Translations under genes and position numbers: made by a program
Source: Paenibacillus sp. 1781tsa1
GTDB taxonomy: Bacteria; Bacillota; Bacilli; Paenibacillales; Paenibacillaceae
Length of the DNA stretch: 64,000 nucleotides
Reading direction: 5' to 3'
Assembly: GCF_024159265.1 (NCBI RefSeq)
Contig: NZ_JAMYWY010000001.1
Span: forward strand, 1,178,001-1,242,000
Part shown: in pieces, positions 54,636 through 63,824 of the stretch
Numbering within the stretch: position 1 is the stretch's first letter
How the letters are laid out: every line of letters begins with the position of its first letter
Notes under the pieces: generated by a model
What the model was told of the DNA's origin: nothing
The model's database searches: none
Seen by the model: the letters and a program-made list of their open reading frames with translations, nothing else

Positions 54636-56186
54636 ATGAAAAAGTGGATGGTCACAGGCATGGCGCTATTGCTGGCGGCAACCGTCATGGCGGGATGCAG
54701 CACTGGAAGCGGGGCGAAATCCGGTGAGAATGGGGGAGACGGCAAGACGAGGTTCTCCATGTCACTGCGAACGCTGGCGTATACGTATGTGGAGAAGTCG
54801 CCCGACATCAACCAGGATAAATGGGTGAAAAAGCTGGAGGATCTGACCAATACCGATCTCAAAATTGTCCTGGTGCCTCATAAGGAATATGAGCAGAAAA
54901 TGGTCCAAATGTTTGCGACCAATGATATTCCTGATGTGGTGCAGGGTGACGGCGGCGTCAACGGCAAGGAGATGGCCGGCTCAGTCGAAGCTGGGGTATT
55001 CCAGCCGCTCGATGAGCTGCTGCAACAGTATGGGCAAGATTTGCTGAAAGCCGTGCCGAAGGAAGCCTGGGACCAGGTCACCCATGACGGCCAGATCTAT
55101 GCCATCCCCGAATATTTATCCAATCCATCCCGCCGGGCAACCTGGATTCGCAAGGATCTGCTGGATCAAACCGGATTGCCGGTGCCTACCACGGTGGAGG
55201 AGACAATGGAAGTGCTGCGCGCCTTTAAAAAGCTTGGCGTGGAGAATCCATATATGGGGCGTGAGGATTTTAAATATGCGGATACCTTCTTTGGTGCCTA
55301 TGATGTGCAGCAGTTCCTGTCCATGATGGAGCAGCAGGGTGACCAGATTGTACCGAAGTTCATGGATAACGAGAATATGCAGCAAGCCCTGACGGTTTAT
55401 AAGACGATGTACGAGGAAGGGCTAATTAACAAAGAGTTCGCGACCATCAACTCCACCGTATTCAAAAATACGATCCTCTCTGGAAAAGCGGGCATGTGGT
55501 CCATGAATGCCAACGAACTGATCCAGTGGGAGAAGCAGATTAAAGCGTCGGTTCCCGATGCCAAAATCGAGATTATCCCTTCCCCTGTCGGCCCGGACGG
55601 AAAGGGAGGGTATTATCTGTACGGTCCGGTGACACGTGCCTACTTTATTAATAAGGATGCGGCCGATCCGGCTTCCATTATCCGCTTTTTTAATTGGATG
55701 GTGTCCGACGAAGCGGAGAAATTCTTCACGTACGGCACAGAAGGAGAGACCTACACAGAGGATAATGGTGTGATTTCATATACAGCACCAACGGATTCCG
55801 CTGGCGTGGACGAAGAGCGTTACCGTCAATCGTTCTTGTGGTTCGTACAGGACACGACATACAACAAAGGCTCCCTATCATTGACAGAAGAAGGCAGAAA
55901 GCTGATGAATATTTACGATACGGTTTTAGCCAAAGAAGGTCGGGATGGCATTAACTTTGATCCGCGTTTGGAAGCTTTTGTACAGAATCCCGATATTGCT
56001 CCCAATTCGGATACACCTCCTCAGGTATTGCTCACACACATGATTAAGATGGTTTATGGTAAGGAGCCGATCTCCGATTGGCCGAAAGTGGTAGAGGAAT
56101 GGAAATCCAAAGGCGGCGATCAGGCAATCAAAGAAGCCACCGAGAAATTCAATAAGGGTGAAGGCGTGTCCGCACCGCGTCGCTAG
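54636..56186 (+). CDS. LplA-type extracellular binding lipoprotein
   Basis: A 516-residue solute-binding protein. Signal peptide with lipobox MAGC, then the family 1-like fold (TDLKIVLVPHKEYEQKMVQMFATNDIPDVVQGDG). AAAGAGGGG precedes the ATG. The length fits LplA proteins that bind oligosaccharides for LplB/LplC permeases. Placed after rather than before the permease genes and under a copy of the same promoter block, it is probably the missing binding component of the 46.5-48.3 kb importer. Confidence 0.93.
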   Translation: MKKWMVTGMALLLAATVMAGCSTGSGAKSGENGGDGKTRFSMSLRTLAYTYVEKSPDINQDKWVKKLEDLTNTDLKIVLVPHKEYEQKMVQMFATNDIPDVVQGDGGVNGKEMAGSVEAGVFQPLDELLQQYGQDLLKAVPKEAWDQVTHDGQIYAIPEYLSNPSRRATWIRKDLLDQTGLPVPTTVEETMEVLRAFKKLGVENPYMGREDFKYADTFFGAYDVQQFLSMMEQQGDQIVPKFMDNENMQQALTVYKTMYEEGLINKEFATINSTVFKNTILSGKAGMWSMNANELIQWEKQIKASVPDAKIEIIPSPVGPDGKGGYYLYGPVTRAYFINKDAADPASIIRFFNWMVSDEAEKFFTYGTEGETYTEDNGVISYTAPTDSAGVDEERYRQSFLWFVQDTTYNKGSLSLTEEGRKLMNIYDTVLAKEGRDGINFDPRLEAFVQNPDIAPNSDTPPQVLLTHMIKMVYGKEPISDWPKVVEEWKSKGGDQAIKEATEKFNKGEGVSAPRR

Positions 56187-56272
56187 AATTGTTCGGCATA
56201 AGTAATGATTACCATTAGCAATCGCAAAGGTATAACGTCAGGAGATTGGACTACCGTGCGGAGGGGATACAA

Positions 56273-59200
56273 GTGAATAATTTGTTCAAAACGTGGAAAA
56301 AGCGCGTTGTCCTTGTTGGCATGTCTATGATTCTCATTAACGGCACCATCGTTCCCATGCATGAAGTTCGGGCAATGGAAGATGTTGTTCCTAGTTCTAT
56401 TCGTAACACTACACAGGAAGAAAGAGAAAACGTCCCGGAGCCGCAGGGCCCGGAGCTGGAGATTTACGCGGAAAACTTTGATGATCCGGACAATTTTGGC
56501 TCTACAGGCGGAATTGCATTGAGAGCTCCCTGGCTCCAGGAAGGGGGAGGAGGAAGCAAGGCCAAGACGTCATCTTCCACCACAGCTCCCTCGCTGCCCA
56601 ATATGATCAAGATGGACGGAACCGATGCGCTTGCACTGCCTCTAAACTTATCTGGGTACGGAAATATTCGGCTGAGCTACTACACGCGTGCTTCCTCCTA
56701 TATAAGTGGAAGTGTGATTATCGAATGGTCGAAGGATGGTGGTACATCCTGGGCAACGCTGGAGACATTTGAACTTCCCCCGGGCACCCCGGACCTGAAG
56801 AACAAGGAAGGCAATACGCTAAAAAGCTGGACGCTGGGTTCGGAAGCGAACAATAACAGCACGGTTAAAATTCGTTTTCGGACAGGAGATGCCATGCAGG
56901 CCAACATGTATATCGACAATGTTGCCATTTACGGTCAGGCTATTCCCGGCATAACGCCTGCCCCCTCCCCAGTACCACCTGGAGAGGGGAATACTGAATT
57001 TACGCCACCGGAAGGAGTAACTTTATACGAGGATGTGGAGATCGGTACGGCTGGTGGGCGCTCGATGTATTCATCCATTGCCGTTCCCGAGACAGCGACA
57101 GCTGAACCGATGCCAGTCATGATCTATATTCACGGAGGTGGGTGGAACCACGGGGATCGGAAGCAGGCATTGAACTCTATATGCAATTATGTACTCAAAC
57201 GTGGTTACATCGGTGTATCTCTGGACTACCGGCTGACACCGGAGGCACCTTTCCCTGCCCAGATTCAGGATGTAAAGCTTGCTATCCGATACTTGCGAGC
57301 TCATGCAGAGCAGTACAATCTGGACCCAAGCCGTATTGGTGTCTGGGGATCATCGGCGGGCGGACATCTGGCTGCATTGCTCGGCACAACAGGGGACATG
57401 GTCGCTGGTGACACTGTAGAGCTCGATACAGGGGTGACGGTAGATGTACCTGATCTGGAAGGTTCCGGCGGATGGTCTGAGTATTCCGACAAAGTGCAGG
57501 CGGTCGCCGACTGGTATGGACCCGCTGATTTTACGACGACATTTGCCAATAACTATAGCTCGGTCACGGCTCTGCTTGGCGGGCACCGTGCATTCGATGT
57601 ACCGGAACAGGCCAGACTTGCCATGCCGGGCACCTATGCTTCACCGGATGATCCACCGTTCTGGATACGGCACGGTGATGCTGACGCTACCATTCCCTAT
57701 ACCGACAGTGTTACTTTCGCGGGACAGCTTCAATCTGCGGGTGTGCCGATTGTGGATATGAAAGTCGTACCCGGTCAGGGCCATGGATTTACAGGAACGG
57801 CTTCCGAGACTGCGAATGCAGAGGCGTGGGCCTTCCTGGATGAACATGTGAAGAATCGGATCGTTACGGAGCCCATAATTTTCAAAAGCAATCCTGAAAA
57901 CACTTCGCCTGGAGATGAAGAAGTGCATGAAGAAAAACCGTTGATTGAAAAGGTCATCGCCAGTAAGCTGCCAAGCGACGATGCGGCGATTGACAGCAGC
58001 AAGCCTGACCTGAATTTCAATCAGGCCACGGGCTCCAGCAACGGATTACTGAGCATCTCTTCCACTTCATCGACCAAGAAATATGTGTACTTCAAATTTA
58101 ATATGTCCGGAAATGAGCCGGAAGGAGATCGGTATCGATTGCGGATTGCTGCCAAGAAAGGCACATCAAATATCGATACCAAGTTGTCTCTGTACGGTTT
58201 GAATGAAACAGACTGGGACGAATCTTCGTTAACCTGGTCGAATGCTCCGGTCCAAAGTCTGAGCGAAGGTTCGCTGCTGGGCACATTCCAGGTTACGGCA
58301 GATCGCAATGGAAGCCCGGCCGTCTATGAAGTGGATGTAACCGATTATGTGAAGGAACGTGCAGATGTTGGGAAAGTGGCATTTCTGCTCGCGGATGCGG
58401 AATCAACGGGTGTTTCCGTGAACGTATACACCAAGGAAGCAAACGGAACGAGCAATCCGCGTCCACAGTTAGCAGTCATCTCACTGATTGAAGATGGAAG
58501 TGACACACAGCCACCCGAATGGGAGCAGGGGGCTGAGCTTGAAATTCGCAACTGGGGGACTGATTTTGCGGAACTGAGATGGCCAGCGGCCAACGATGAT
58601 ACGGCTGTATCTGCCTATCGGATCTATCGAGATGGAGTCCTGCTGGCTGAACAAGGTAAACAGTCATTTCGTGACAGCGAACTTACAAGTGGAACATCGT
58701 ACACGTTTCAAGTGAGGGCAATTGATGAGGCGGGCAATATCAGCAGTGCTTTATCAACCGATATGATCACCCTTGCGGTTCCGGTATCGTCCCTGCCTGT
58801 GGCTTCCGTCACGGCAAGTGGCAGCGACGGCAACCTGGCGACCAATACTCTCGACAATAACAGCTATACACGCTGGTCTGTTGCCGGAGAGGGACAATGG
58901 ATCACATTTGATCTGGGTCAGGTTCAGCAAGTGGGTTATGTGGGGATTGGTTTTTACAAAGGGGACGTCCGAAAGACATTTTTTGAGATGGAATCGTCTG
59001 TTGACGGTGAGCAGTGGGCCCAGGTATTCAACGGCGAAAGCAGTGGGGATACAACCGAAATGCAGGCATTTGATATCCCGGACATTTCTGCACGTTATGT
59101 ACGGATCACCGGGCATGGCAATTCCGATGCAAGTATTTACACAAGTCTGACCGATGTGCATCTGTATACCCCTTTTGCAGGGGGAGGGACACCTGTGGCT

Positions 59201-60604
59201 CTGATTCCATACGTCGTGCCACAACCGCCTGAAGGGACGATGCCCTTTATCGCTCCAGGTCTGACGGAAACAGATGGCACACCACATGCTGTCCATGCTC
59301 CACATGCCATGACCGGACGTACAATTGATGTACGCGAATATGGAGCAGATCCTGCCGACAACACGAGTGATGACCGACCAGCAATACAGGCCGCCATTGA
59401 TGAGGCTAACGAGGGTGATGAAGTGTTTTTACCCAATGGAGTGTACAATTTGTTATCCGGGCCGGATGGAACCACCAACCTGATGCTCAAATCCGGGGTG
59501 AATCTGAGAGGGGAGAGCCGTGAAGGAACCGTGCTCCAGACATCGCTGGATCAGGTGACGGGCAGTGCCGTTCTGAAGGCATCAGCTCAGAATAGCATTC
59601 TCGTATCCAACATGACCCTAACTTCATCCTGGTCCGGCAGCTACACGACTGATCATCAATCCAATAATCCCTCCGCAGGGGGGCCGGATAGTCTGATTCA
59701 TATCGCCAATTATGGCGAGGTACCATCGTATGACATTACGATTGACGGCGTAATTGTGGAGAAGTTCAAACGAATGGCTATCCGAATTGAGCACAGCCGC
59801 GATGTGGTTGTGAAGCATGCAACCTTCCGCAATGCAACAGATCTGGGTCCTGGAGGTTCAGGTTACGGAATTTCGATTCAGGGAACGGCCAAGACCGATC
59901 GACTCGGCTTTGATAATGATACGTTGTGGAATGTGGTGGAGGACAGTGCATTTGAGGGTCCTTATCTCAGACATGGAGCACTGATTCAGTTTGTGGCTCA
60001 CAATAACGTGTTACGCGGCAATACATTTAATGGAACCAAGCTGGATGCCATTGATCTTCATGGTGAACTGGAGTATTTGAATGAAATCTCCGGCAATGTC
60101 ATTACGGATGTGCTGACAGGTGCAGGGATTGGGCTTGGCAATACAGGGGGTTCAGCGCCCAGCAACCACAGCAAGTCTGGCAAAGGAAACTACATTCATG
60201 ACAACACAATCAAGAACAGCCGGATCGGTATTTCGGTGACGATGGGTACCCCTGATACTCTAATTGAGGATAATCTCATTGAGAATACAACCACGATTGC
60301 AGATGCGACAGGAATCAAAGTATTGAATGGACCGGGTACGGTGATTCGCGGCAATGTGATTCGTAACAATACTGCCAGTGGATACTGGGGCGTAAGGCTT
60401 GAGCGCGACAAAGGCGATGCTGGAGCTGGCAATATTGGCGAAGGGAACCCCGAGAATGTGTTGATTGAAAATAACCGAATCGAAGGTAACGCGAATGGAA
60501 TCGGACTGTTTGCCGGAGTCGGCATTGTGCTAAAGGCTAACATTCTAAACAACGTGAATGAGGACTACTACCAAGCAGAAGGTGTGACCGTTACCGAGTT
60601 ATAA
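56273..60604 (+). CDS. Secreted multidomain esterase / pectate-lyase-like fusion protein
   Basis: A 1,443-residue secreted protein. GTG at 56273 follows GGAGGGG. Signal peptide, then a jelly-roll-like module (about 55-220) and a Pro-rich linker. A BD-FAE-type alpha/beta-hydrolase (about 240-525) has GGGW oxyanion motif, Ser361 in GSSAG, Asp in HGDADATIPY and His in GQGHGF. Next come a DNRLRE/CBM96-like module (about 560-745), an Fn3 (750-840), an F5/8C carbohydrate-binding module (850-985) and a right-handed beta-helix of the pectate-lyase superfamily (1030-1443; DVREYGADPADNTSDDRPAIQAA). It likely removes acyl groups and cleaves a polyuronate. Substrate uncertain. Confidence 0.9.
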   Translation: MNNLFKTWKKRVVLVGMSMILINGTIVPMHEVRAMEDVVPSSIRNTTQEERENVPEPQGPELEIYAENFDDPDNFGSTGGIALRAPWLQEGGGGSKAKTSSSTTAPSLPNMIKMDGTDALALPLNLSGYGNIRLSYYTRASSYISGSVIIEWSKDGGTSWATLETFELPPGTPDLKNKEGNTLKSWTLGSEANNNSTVKIRFRTGDAMQANMYIDNVAIYGQAIPGITPAPSPVPPGEGNTEFTPPEGVTLYEDVEIGTAGGRSMYSSIAVPETATAEPMPVMIYIHGGGWNHGDRKQALNSICNYVLKRGYIGVSLDYRLTPEAPFPAQIQDVKLAIRYLRAHAEQYNLDPSRIGVWGSSAGGHLAALLGTTGDMVAGDTVELDTGVTVDVPDLEGSGGWSEYSDKVQAVADWYGPADFTTTFANNYSSVTALLGGHRAFDVPEQARLAMPGTYASPDDPPFWIRHGDADATIPYTDSVTFAGQLQSAGVPIVDMKVVPGQGHGFTGTASETANAEAWAFLDEHVKNRIVTEPIIFKSNPENTSPGDEEVHEEKPLIEKVIASKLPSDDAAIDSSKPDLNFNQATGSSNGLLSISSTSSTKKYVYFKFNMSGNEPEGDRYRLRIAAKKGTSNIDTKLSLYGLNETDWDESSLTWSNAPVQSLSEGSLLGTFQVTADRNGSPAVYEVDVTDYVKERADVGKVAFLLADAESTGVSVNVYTKEANGTSNPRPQLAVISLIEDGSDTQPPEWEQGAELEIRNWGTDFAELRWPAANDDTAVSAYRIYRDGVLLAEQGKQSFRDSELTSGTSYTFQVRAIDEAGNISSALSTDMITLAVPVSSLPVASVTASGSDGNLATNTLDNNSYTRWSVAGEGQWITFDLGQVQQVGYVGIGFYKGDVRKTFFEMESSVDGEQWAQVFNGESSGDTTEMQAFDIPDISARYVRITGHGNSDASIYTSLTDVHLYTPFAGGGTPVALIPYVVPQPPEGTMPFIAPGLTETDGTPHAVHAPHAMTGRTIDVREYGADPADNTSDDRPAIQAAIDEANEGDEVFLPNGVYNLLSGPDGTTNLMLKSGVNLRGESREGTVLQTSLDQVTGSAVLKASAQNSILVSNMTLTSSWSGSYTTDHQSNNPSAGGPDSLIHIANYGEVPSYDITIDGVIVEKFKRMAIRIEHSRDVVVKHATFRNATDLGPGGSGYGISIQGTAKTDRLGFDNDTLWNVVEDSAFEGPYLRHGALIQFVAHNNVLRGNTFNGTKLDAIDLHGELEYLNEISGNVITDVLTGAGIGLGNTGGSAPSNHSKSGKGNYIHDNTIKNSRIGISVTMGTPDTLIEDNLIENTTTIADATGIKVLNGPGTVIRGNVIRNNTASGYWGVRLERDKGDAGAGNIGEGNPENVLIENNRIEGNANGIGLFAGVGIVLKANILNNVNEDYYQAEGVTVTEL

Positions 60605-60616
60605 AGGATCAGAAAA

Positions 60617-60845
60617 GTAGCCTGGCAGGCGTACATATAAGTTGAAGCTCAATTTTACACCTAAACGGAGAGTGCAGAACCAATTTGAAGAAGCGTAGCG
60701 TTCGCCTTTATCACCGGATTTTCCCCTTAAACAAAGGGAATGATGAAAATCTGGGGATAAGAGCGATCGGAAAATGGTACTGCAATCGGAGTGATAAGGT
60801 GTAACATTTATAGTTCAACTTATGTAGCCTGATGGCCTACTTTTT
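60617..60845 (+). ncRNA. Long extended hairpin ending in a T-run; structured RNA or repeat element
   Basis: Nested complementary segments run almost the whole length. GTAGCC, CAGGC, TACATAAG-like ATAAGTTGAA and TTTACACC on the left pair with GGCCTAC, GCCTG, TTCAACTTAT and GGTGTAA on the right. TGCAGAACCA pairs with TGGTACTGCA. The inner stem pairs CGCCTTTATC and GATTTTC with GAAAATC, GATAAG and GCG. Five Ts follow. It can serve as the terminator of the fusion gene, but the length far exceeds a terminator. Confidence 0.6.
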
Positions 60846-61052
60846 GTTGTGAATCATTGATTTAAGATTCATTAAAGGTTCGTCCTCTAGCATGGTTACA
60901 TCTCGTGCCCATCCGCTTCATCTTATCCAATTTATCGTTCCAGATTGATATTTAATTTCCAACCAGCAGATCATTCTCACATAATTACGGAGAAAGCGGA
61001 AAAACTTTGATTTTAATTTTTGATAACTGTGACAAATGTCACTGAAATTTTA

Positions 61053-61080
61053 TAAATATTGTGAACACTCCTACCGATAA
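61053..61080 (+). promoter_or_regulatory. Candidate SigD (flagellar/chemotaxis) promoter
   Basis: TAAA at 61053-61056 and ACCGATAA at 61073-61080 are 16 bp apart. The SigD consensus is TAAA-N14/16-GCCGATAT, matched at 10 of 12 positions. It lies 82 bp upstream of the chemoreceptor start. Confidence 0.55.
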
Positions 61081-61161
61081 GACTATAGTGATATTCGAAA
61101 AGGAATCGAAATTGGCTTGAATATCCCCACAATTACATAGGGAAAAGGGTGGCTCACACAC

Positions 61162-62850
61162 ATGCGAAGCATGAGCATCGGTACCAAAATCAGTTTGATC
61201 GTTATCAGTATATTTATCGTCTTCTCCTCAGCTGTGGCGGTAAGTGTAATCATGGAGATGAGACAGGGGATTACGACATTCGCTACAGAGAAGGCGAAGC
61301 GAGATTTGGAGATGGCGAATCATATCATTACATATAAGTATCCAGGAGATTGGGCCATCAAAGACGGTCAGTTATTCAAGGGAGATACTGCATTGGAAGG
61401 CAACTTTGAACTGGTGGATGAGATTGGACAAGCATCCGGGGACACGGTAACGATCTTCCGAGGTGACGAACGTGTTGCAACAAATGTTATGGTGGATGGG
61501 AAGCGTGCTGTTGGCACGAAGGTATCGGAAGAGGTTGCCCAGACCGTTTTGCAGCAAGGGGAAAAATACTTCGGTGAAGCCGTGGTTGTGGGTCAGAAAT
61601 ATCAAACGGCCTATGAACCCATCAAGAATGCATCTGGGGAGATTATCGGCATTTTCTATGTTGGTGCTTCTCAATCATTAATTGATGTGATTATCTCCTC
61701 GTTCCTCAAGACATTCCTGATCGTATTCCTGCTCGCAATGTTGGTCGCAATTACCCTGATCCTGTGGTACGTTCGCAGGGTGAGAGTAAGGATCGAACGG
61801 GTATCCGTGGCAATTAAGCGGGCGGGCACAGGTGATTTTACACAGCCTGTAGTCGATAACGTCAAAGATGAAATTGGCATGCTGGGCACGGGATACAATG
61901 AGATGAGAAGCAATCTGCAGATGATCATTCAGGGTGGACTTCAAGCTGCGGAGAAAGCAGAGCATTCGACCGGGCTGCTCCTGAAGATTGCGGATCAAAC
62001 AGCCAAAGAATCGGCGCAGATTGCATCCTCTGTTGAACAAGTCGCACAGGGAGCCGAGCGTCAGACGGTCAGTACGGAAGAAAATTTGCAGGCGATGGAA
62101 GAAGTCGCTATAGGCGTACAACGCATGGCAGACAAGGCTTCCAGCATTTCCGAGTCGGCACTGTATTCACGTAAACAGGCAGAAACCGGAGGTGAAGCGG
62201 TGCAACTTACCGTTCAGCAGATGTCTACGATTGAATCCTCTGTTATCAGAACGGATGAAGTTATTCGTCTGCTGGAAGGGAAGTCGGCACAGATTAGCCA
62301 GATGGTTTCCACCATTCATGAGATTGCAAATCAGACGAATCTGCTCGCCCTCAATGCATCCATTGAAGCGGCAAGAGCCGGGGAACATGGTCGGGGATTC
62401 GCTGTAGTATCTACCGAGGTACGTAAACTTGCTGAACAAGCAGGCGATTCTTCAGATCGTATTGAACAACTGGTCGAAGCCATGGAACAAGATATGAAGC
62501 AATCCCTTTCGGCGATGTCGAGAGTGAAAGACGACGTGCAGGAAGGGTTGCGCTTGACCCGGGAAACGGAACAAAACTTTAGTCTGATCCGGGATACGAA
62601 CCTTCATATGGCTACCGAGATTGAAGACATGGCGGCAACGAGTGAAGAGATGTCCGCAGGCGTGGAGCAGATTGTGGCTTCCGTACATGAGATCGCTCGC
62701 CATGCACAGACGGCCAGTAACCATTCACAACAGGCAGCGGGTTCAGTGCACGAACAGCTTAAGTCGGTAGAGCAGATCAAAGCATCTGCGGCTATCTTGT
62801 CCGATGTATCCTCAGAGCTGCAGACCTCACTTAGTCCTTTTAAGATTTAA
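61162..62850 (+). CDS. Methyl-accepting chemotaxis protein with single-Cache sensor
   Basis: A 562-residue receptor with a membrane helix ([22 protein letters not shown]), an sCache_3-type extracellular domain (about 35-175; [33 protein letters not shown]) and a second helix (about 178-200). HAMP and a signalling domain follow, with hairpin tip [50 protein letters not shown] precedes the ATG. Such sCache domains often bind small carboxylates. A SigD-like promoter supports co-regulation with motility. Confidence 0.95.
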   Translation: MRSMSIGTKISLIVISIFIVFSSAVAVSVIMEMRQGITTFATEKAKRDLEMANHIITYKYPGDWAIKDGQLFKGDTALEGNFELVDEIGQASGDTVTIFRGDERVATNVMVDGKRAVGTKVSEEVAQTVLQQGEKYFGEAVVVGQKYQTAYEPIKNASGEIIGIFYVGASQSLIDVIISSFLKTFLIVFLLAMLVAITLILWYVRRVRVRIERVSVAIKRAGTGDFTQPVVDNVKDEIGMLGTGYNEMRSNLQMIIQGGLQAAEKAEHSTGLLLKIADQTAKESAQIASSVEQVAQGAERQTVSTEENLQAMEEVAIGVQRMADKASSISESALYSRKQAETGGEAVQLTVQQMSTIESSVIRTDEVIRLLEGKSAQISQMVSTIHEIANQTNLLALNASIEAARAGEHGRGFAVVSTEVRKLAEQAGDSSDRIEQLVEAMEQDMKQSLSAMSRVKDDVQEGLRLTRETEQNFSLIRDTNLHMATEIEDMAATSEEMSAGVEQIVASVHEIARHAQTASNHSQQAAGSVHEQLKSVEQIKASAAILSDVSSELQTSLSPFKI

Positions 62851-62884
62851 ATTTGTTACAATAAGGAAAAGGAGGGACTACAAT

Positions 62885-63529
62885 ATGGCTCCTGATAAAA
62901 CAAAACTTTTCCCAAATGAGAATATCCGCAGCGTATGTTACATTCAAAACCTGCCGCCACGTTCCAATGTGGACATCGGTGATTATACGTATTATAGCGA
63001 TAACACCAATCCGCCAGAGCAATTCTATGACCGGATACAACATCATTATGACTTTATTGGTGATCGCCTGGTTATTGGCAAGTTCTGTGCAATTGCGGAA
63101 GGTGTGACATTCATTATGAATGGCGCGAATCATCGGATGGAGGGCATGACGACGTATCCTTTTAACATTTTCGGTGGAGGATGGGAGCGCGTGACACCTA
63201 CACTCGAGCAGCTTCCATATAAGGGTGATACGATACTGGGGAACGATGTATGGCTTGGACAGAATGTGACGATCATGCCTGGTATCACGATTGGAGACGG
63301 GGCAATCGTTGCCTCCAATTCAACCGTTGTGAAGGACATTGAACCCTATACCATTGTTGGTGGTAATCCAGCCAAGACTGTTAAAAAGCGTTTTGATGAA
63401 GAAACGATTGCACTGCTGCTGGAACTAAAGTGGTGGGATCAGGATGAAGAATGGCTGGATACGCATTTGGATCGTCTGGTCTCTACATATGATCTAGAGA
63501 TATTACGCGGACTTTTGAACAGCAAGTAG
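62885..63529 (+). CDS. CatB/Vat-type O-acetyltransferase (left-handed beta-helix)
   Basis: A 214-residue xenobiotic acetyltransferase with hexapeptide repeats (VIGKFCAIAEGVTFIMNGANHRMEG, ILGNDVWLGQNVTIMPGITIGDGAIVASNSTVV). The His in NGANHRM is the expected catalytic base, and IVGGNPAKTVKKRF is typical of Vat/CatB enzymes. The family acetylates streptogramin A or chloramphenicol, or unknown hydroxyl substrates, with acetyl-CoA. AAAAGGAGGG before the ATG at 62885 decides the start. It closely follows the chemoreceptor but is functionally unrelated. Resistance activity is not proven by sequence. Confidence 0.92.
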   Translation: MAPDKTKLFPNENIRSVCYIQNLPPRSNVDIGDYTYYSDNTNPPEQFYDRIQHHYDFIGDRLVIGKFCAIAEGVTFIMNGANHRMEGMTTYPFNIFGGGWERVTPTLEQLPYKGDTILGNDVWLGQNVTIMPGITIGDGAIVASNSTVVKDIEPYTIVGGNPAKTVKKRFDEETIALLLELKWWDQDEEWLDTHLDRLVSTYDLEILRGLLNSK

Positions 63530-63562
63530 GGCAGTAGGAAGTGTATTTAACCAAAGCAAATC

Positions 63563-63600
63563 AGGCCCTGGACCGTTTTGAGCGGATCAGGGCCTCTTGT
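63563..63600 (+). terminator. Terminator after the acetyltransferase gene
   Basis: AGGCCCTG pairs with CAGGGCCT, with CCG/CGG inside, followed by CTTGTTG. The T-run is poor but the stem is strong. Confidence 0.7.
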
Positions 63601-63824
63601 TGTCCAAGATGAAATGTTAGTTTAGCGGGTGGGTGGTCGTAGGGTACAATCAGACTTTACTGATGGGGGCTTTAAATGAGTATGAGCTTCTGCATGATCC
63701 GTGTTTGTCTGTTTGCCTGAATAAAAGTTAATGATATCATCAACGGTAGTAAACACGACATTTAAATCCATATTATCATTGTGTGTTTGAATAAAAACCT
63801 CTTTTCAATGGGTTGTTGCGTTGT

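Larger units (their letters stand above)
60605..61161. other. Intergenic region: giant hairpin and chemoreceptor promoter
   Basis: A 557-bp region without a gene. The first 240 bp hold the extended hairpin (60617-60845). The rest is AT-rich and carries the SigD-like promoter (61053-61080) of the chemoreceptor. Nothing else recognised. Confidence 0.7.

Noticed and set aside
62804..62884. Upstream extension of the acetyltransferase
   Set aside because: The added 27 residues overlap the end of the chemoreceptor gene and lack a ribosome binding site, while AAAAGGAGGG stands right before the ATG at 62885.
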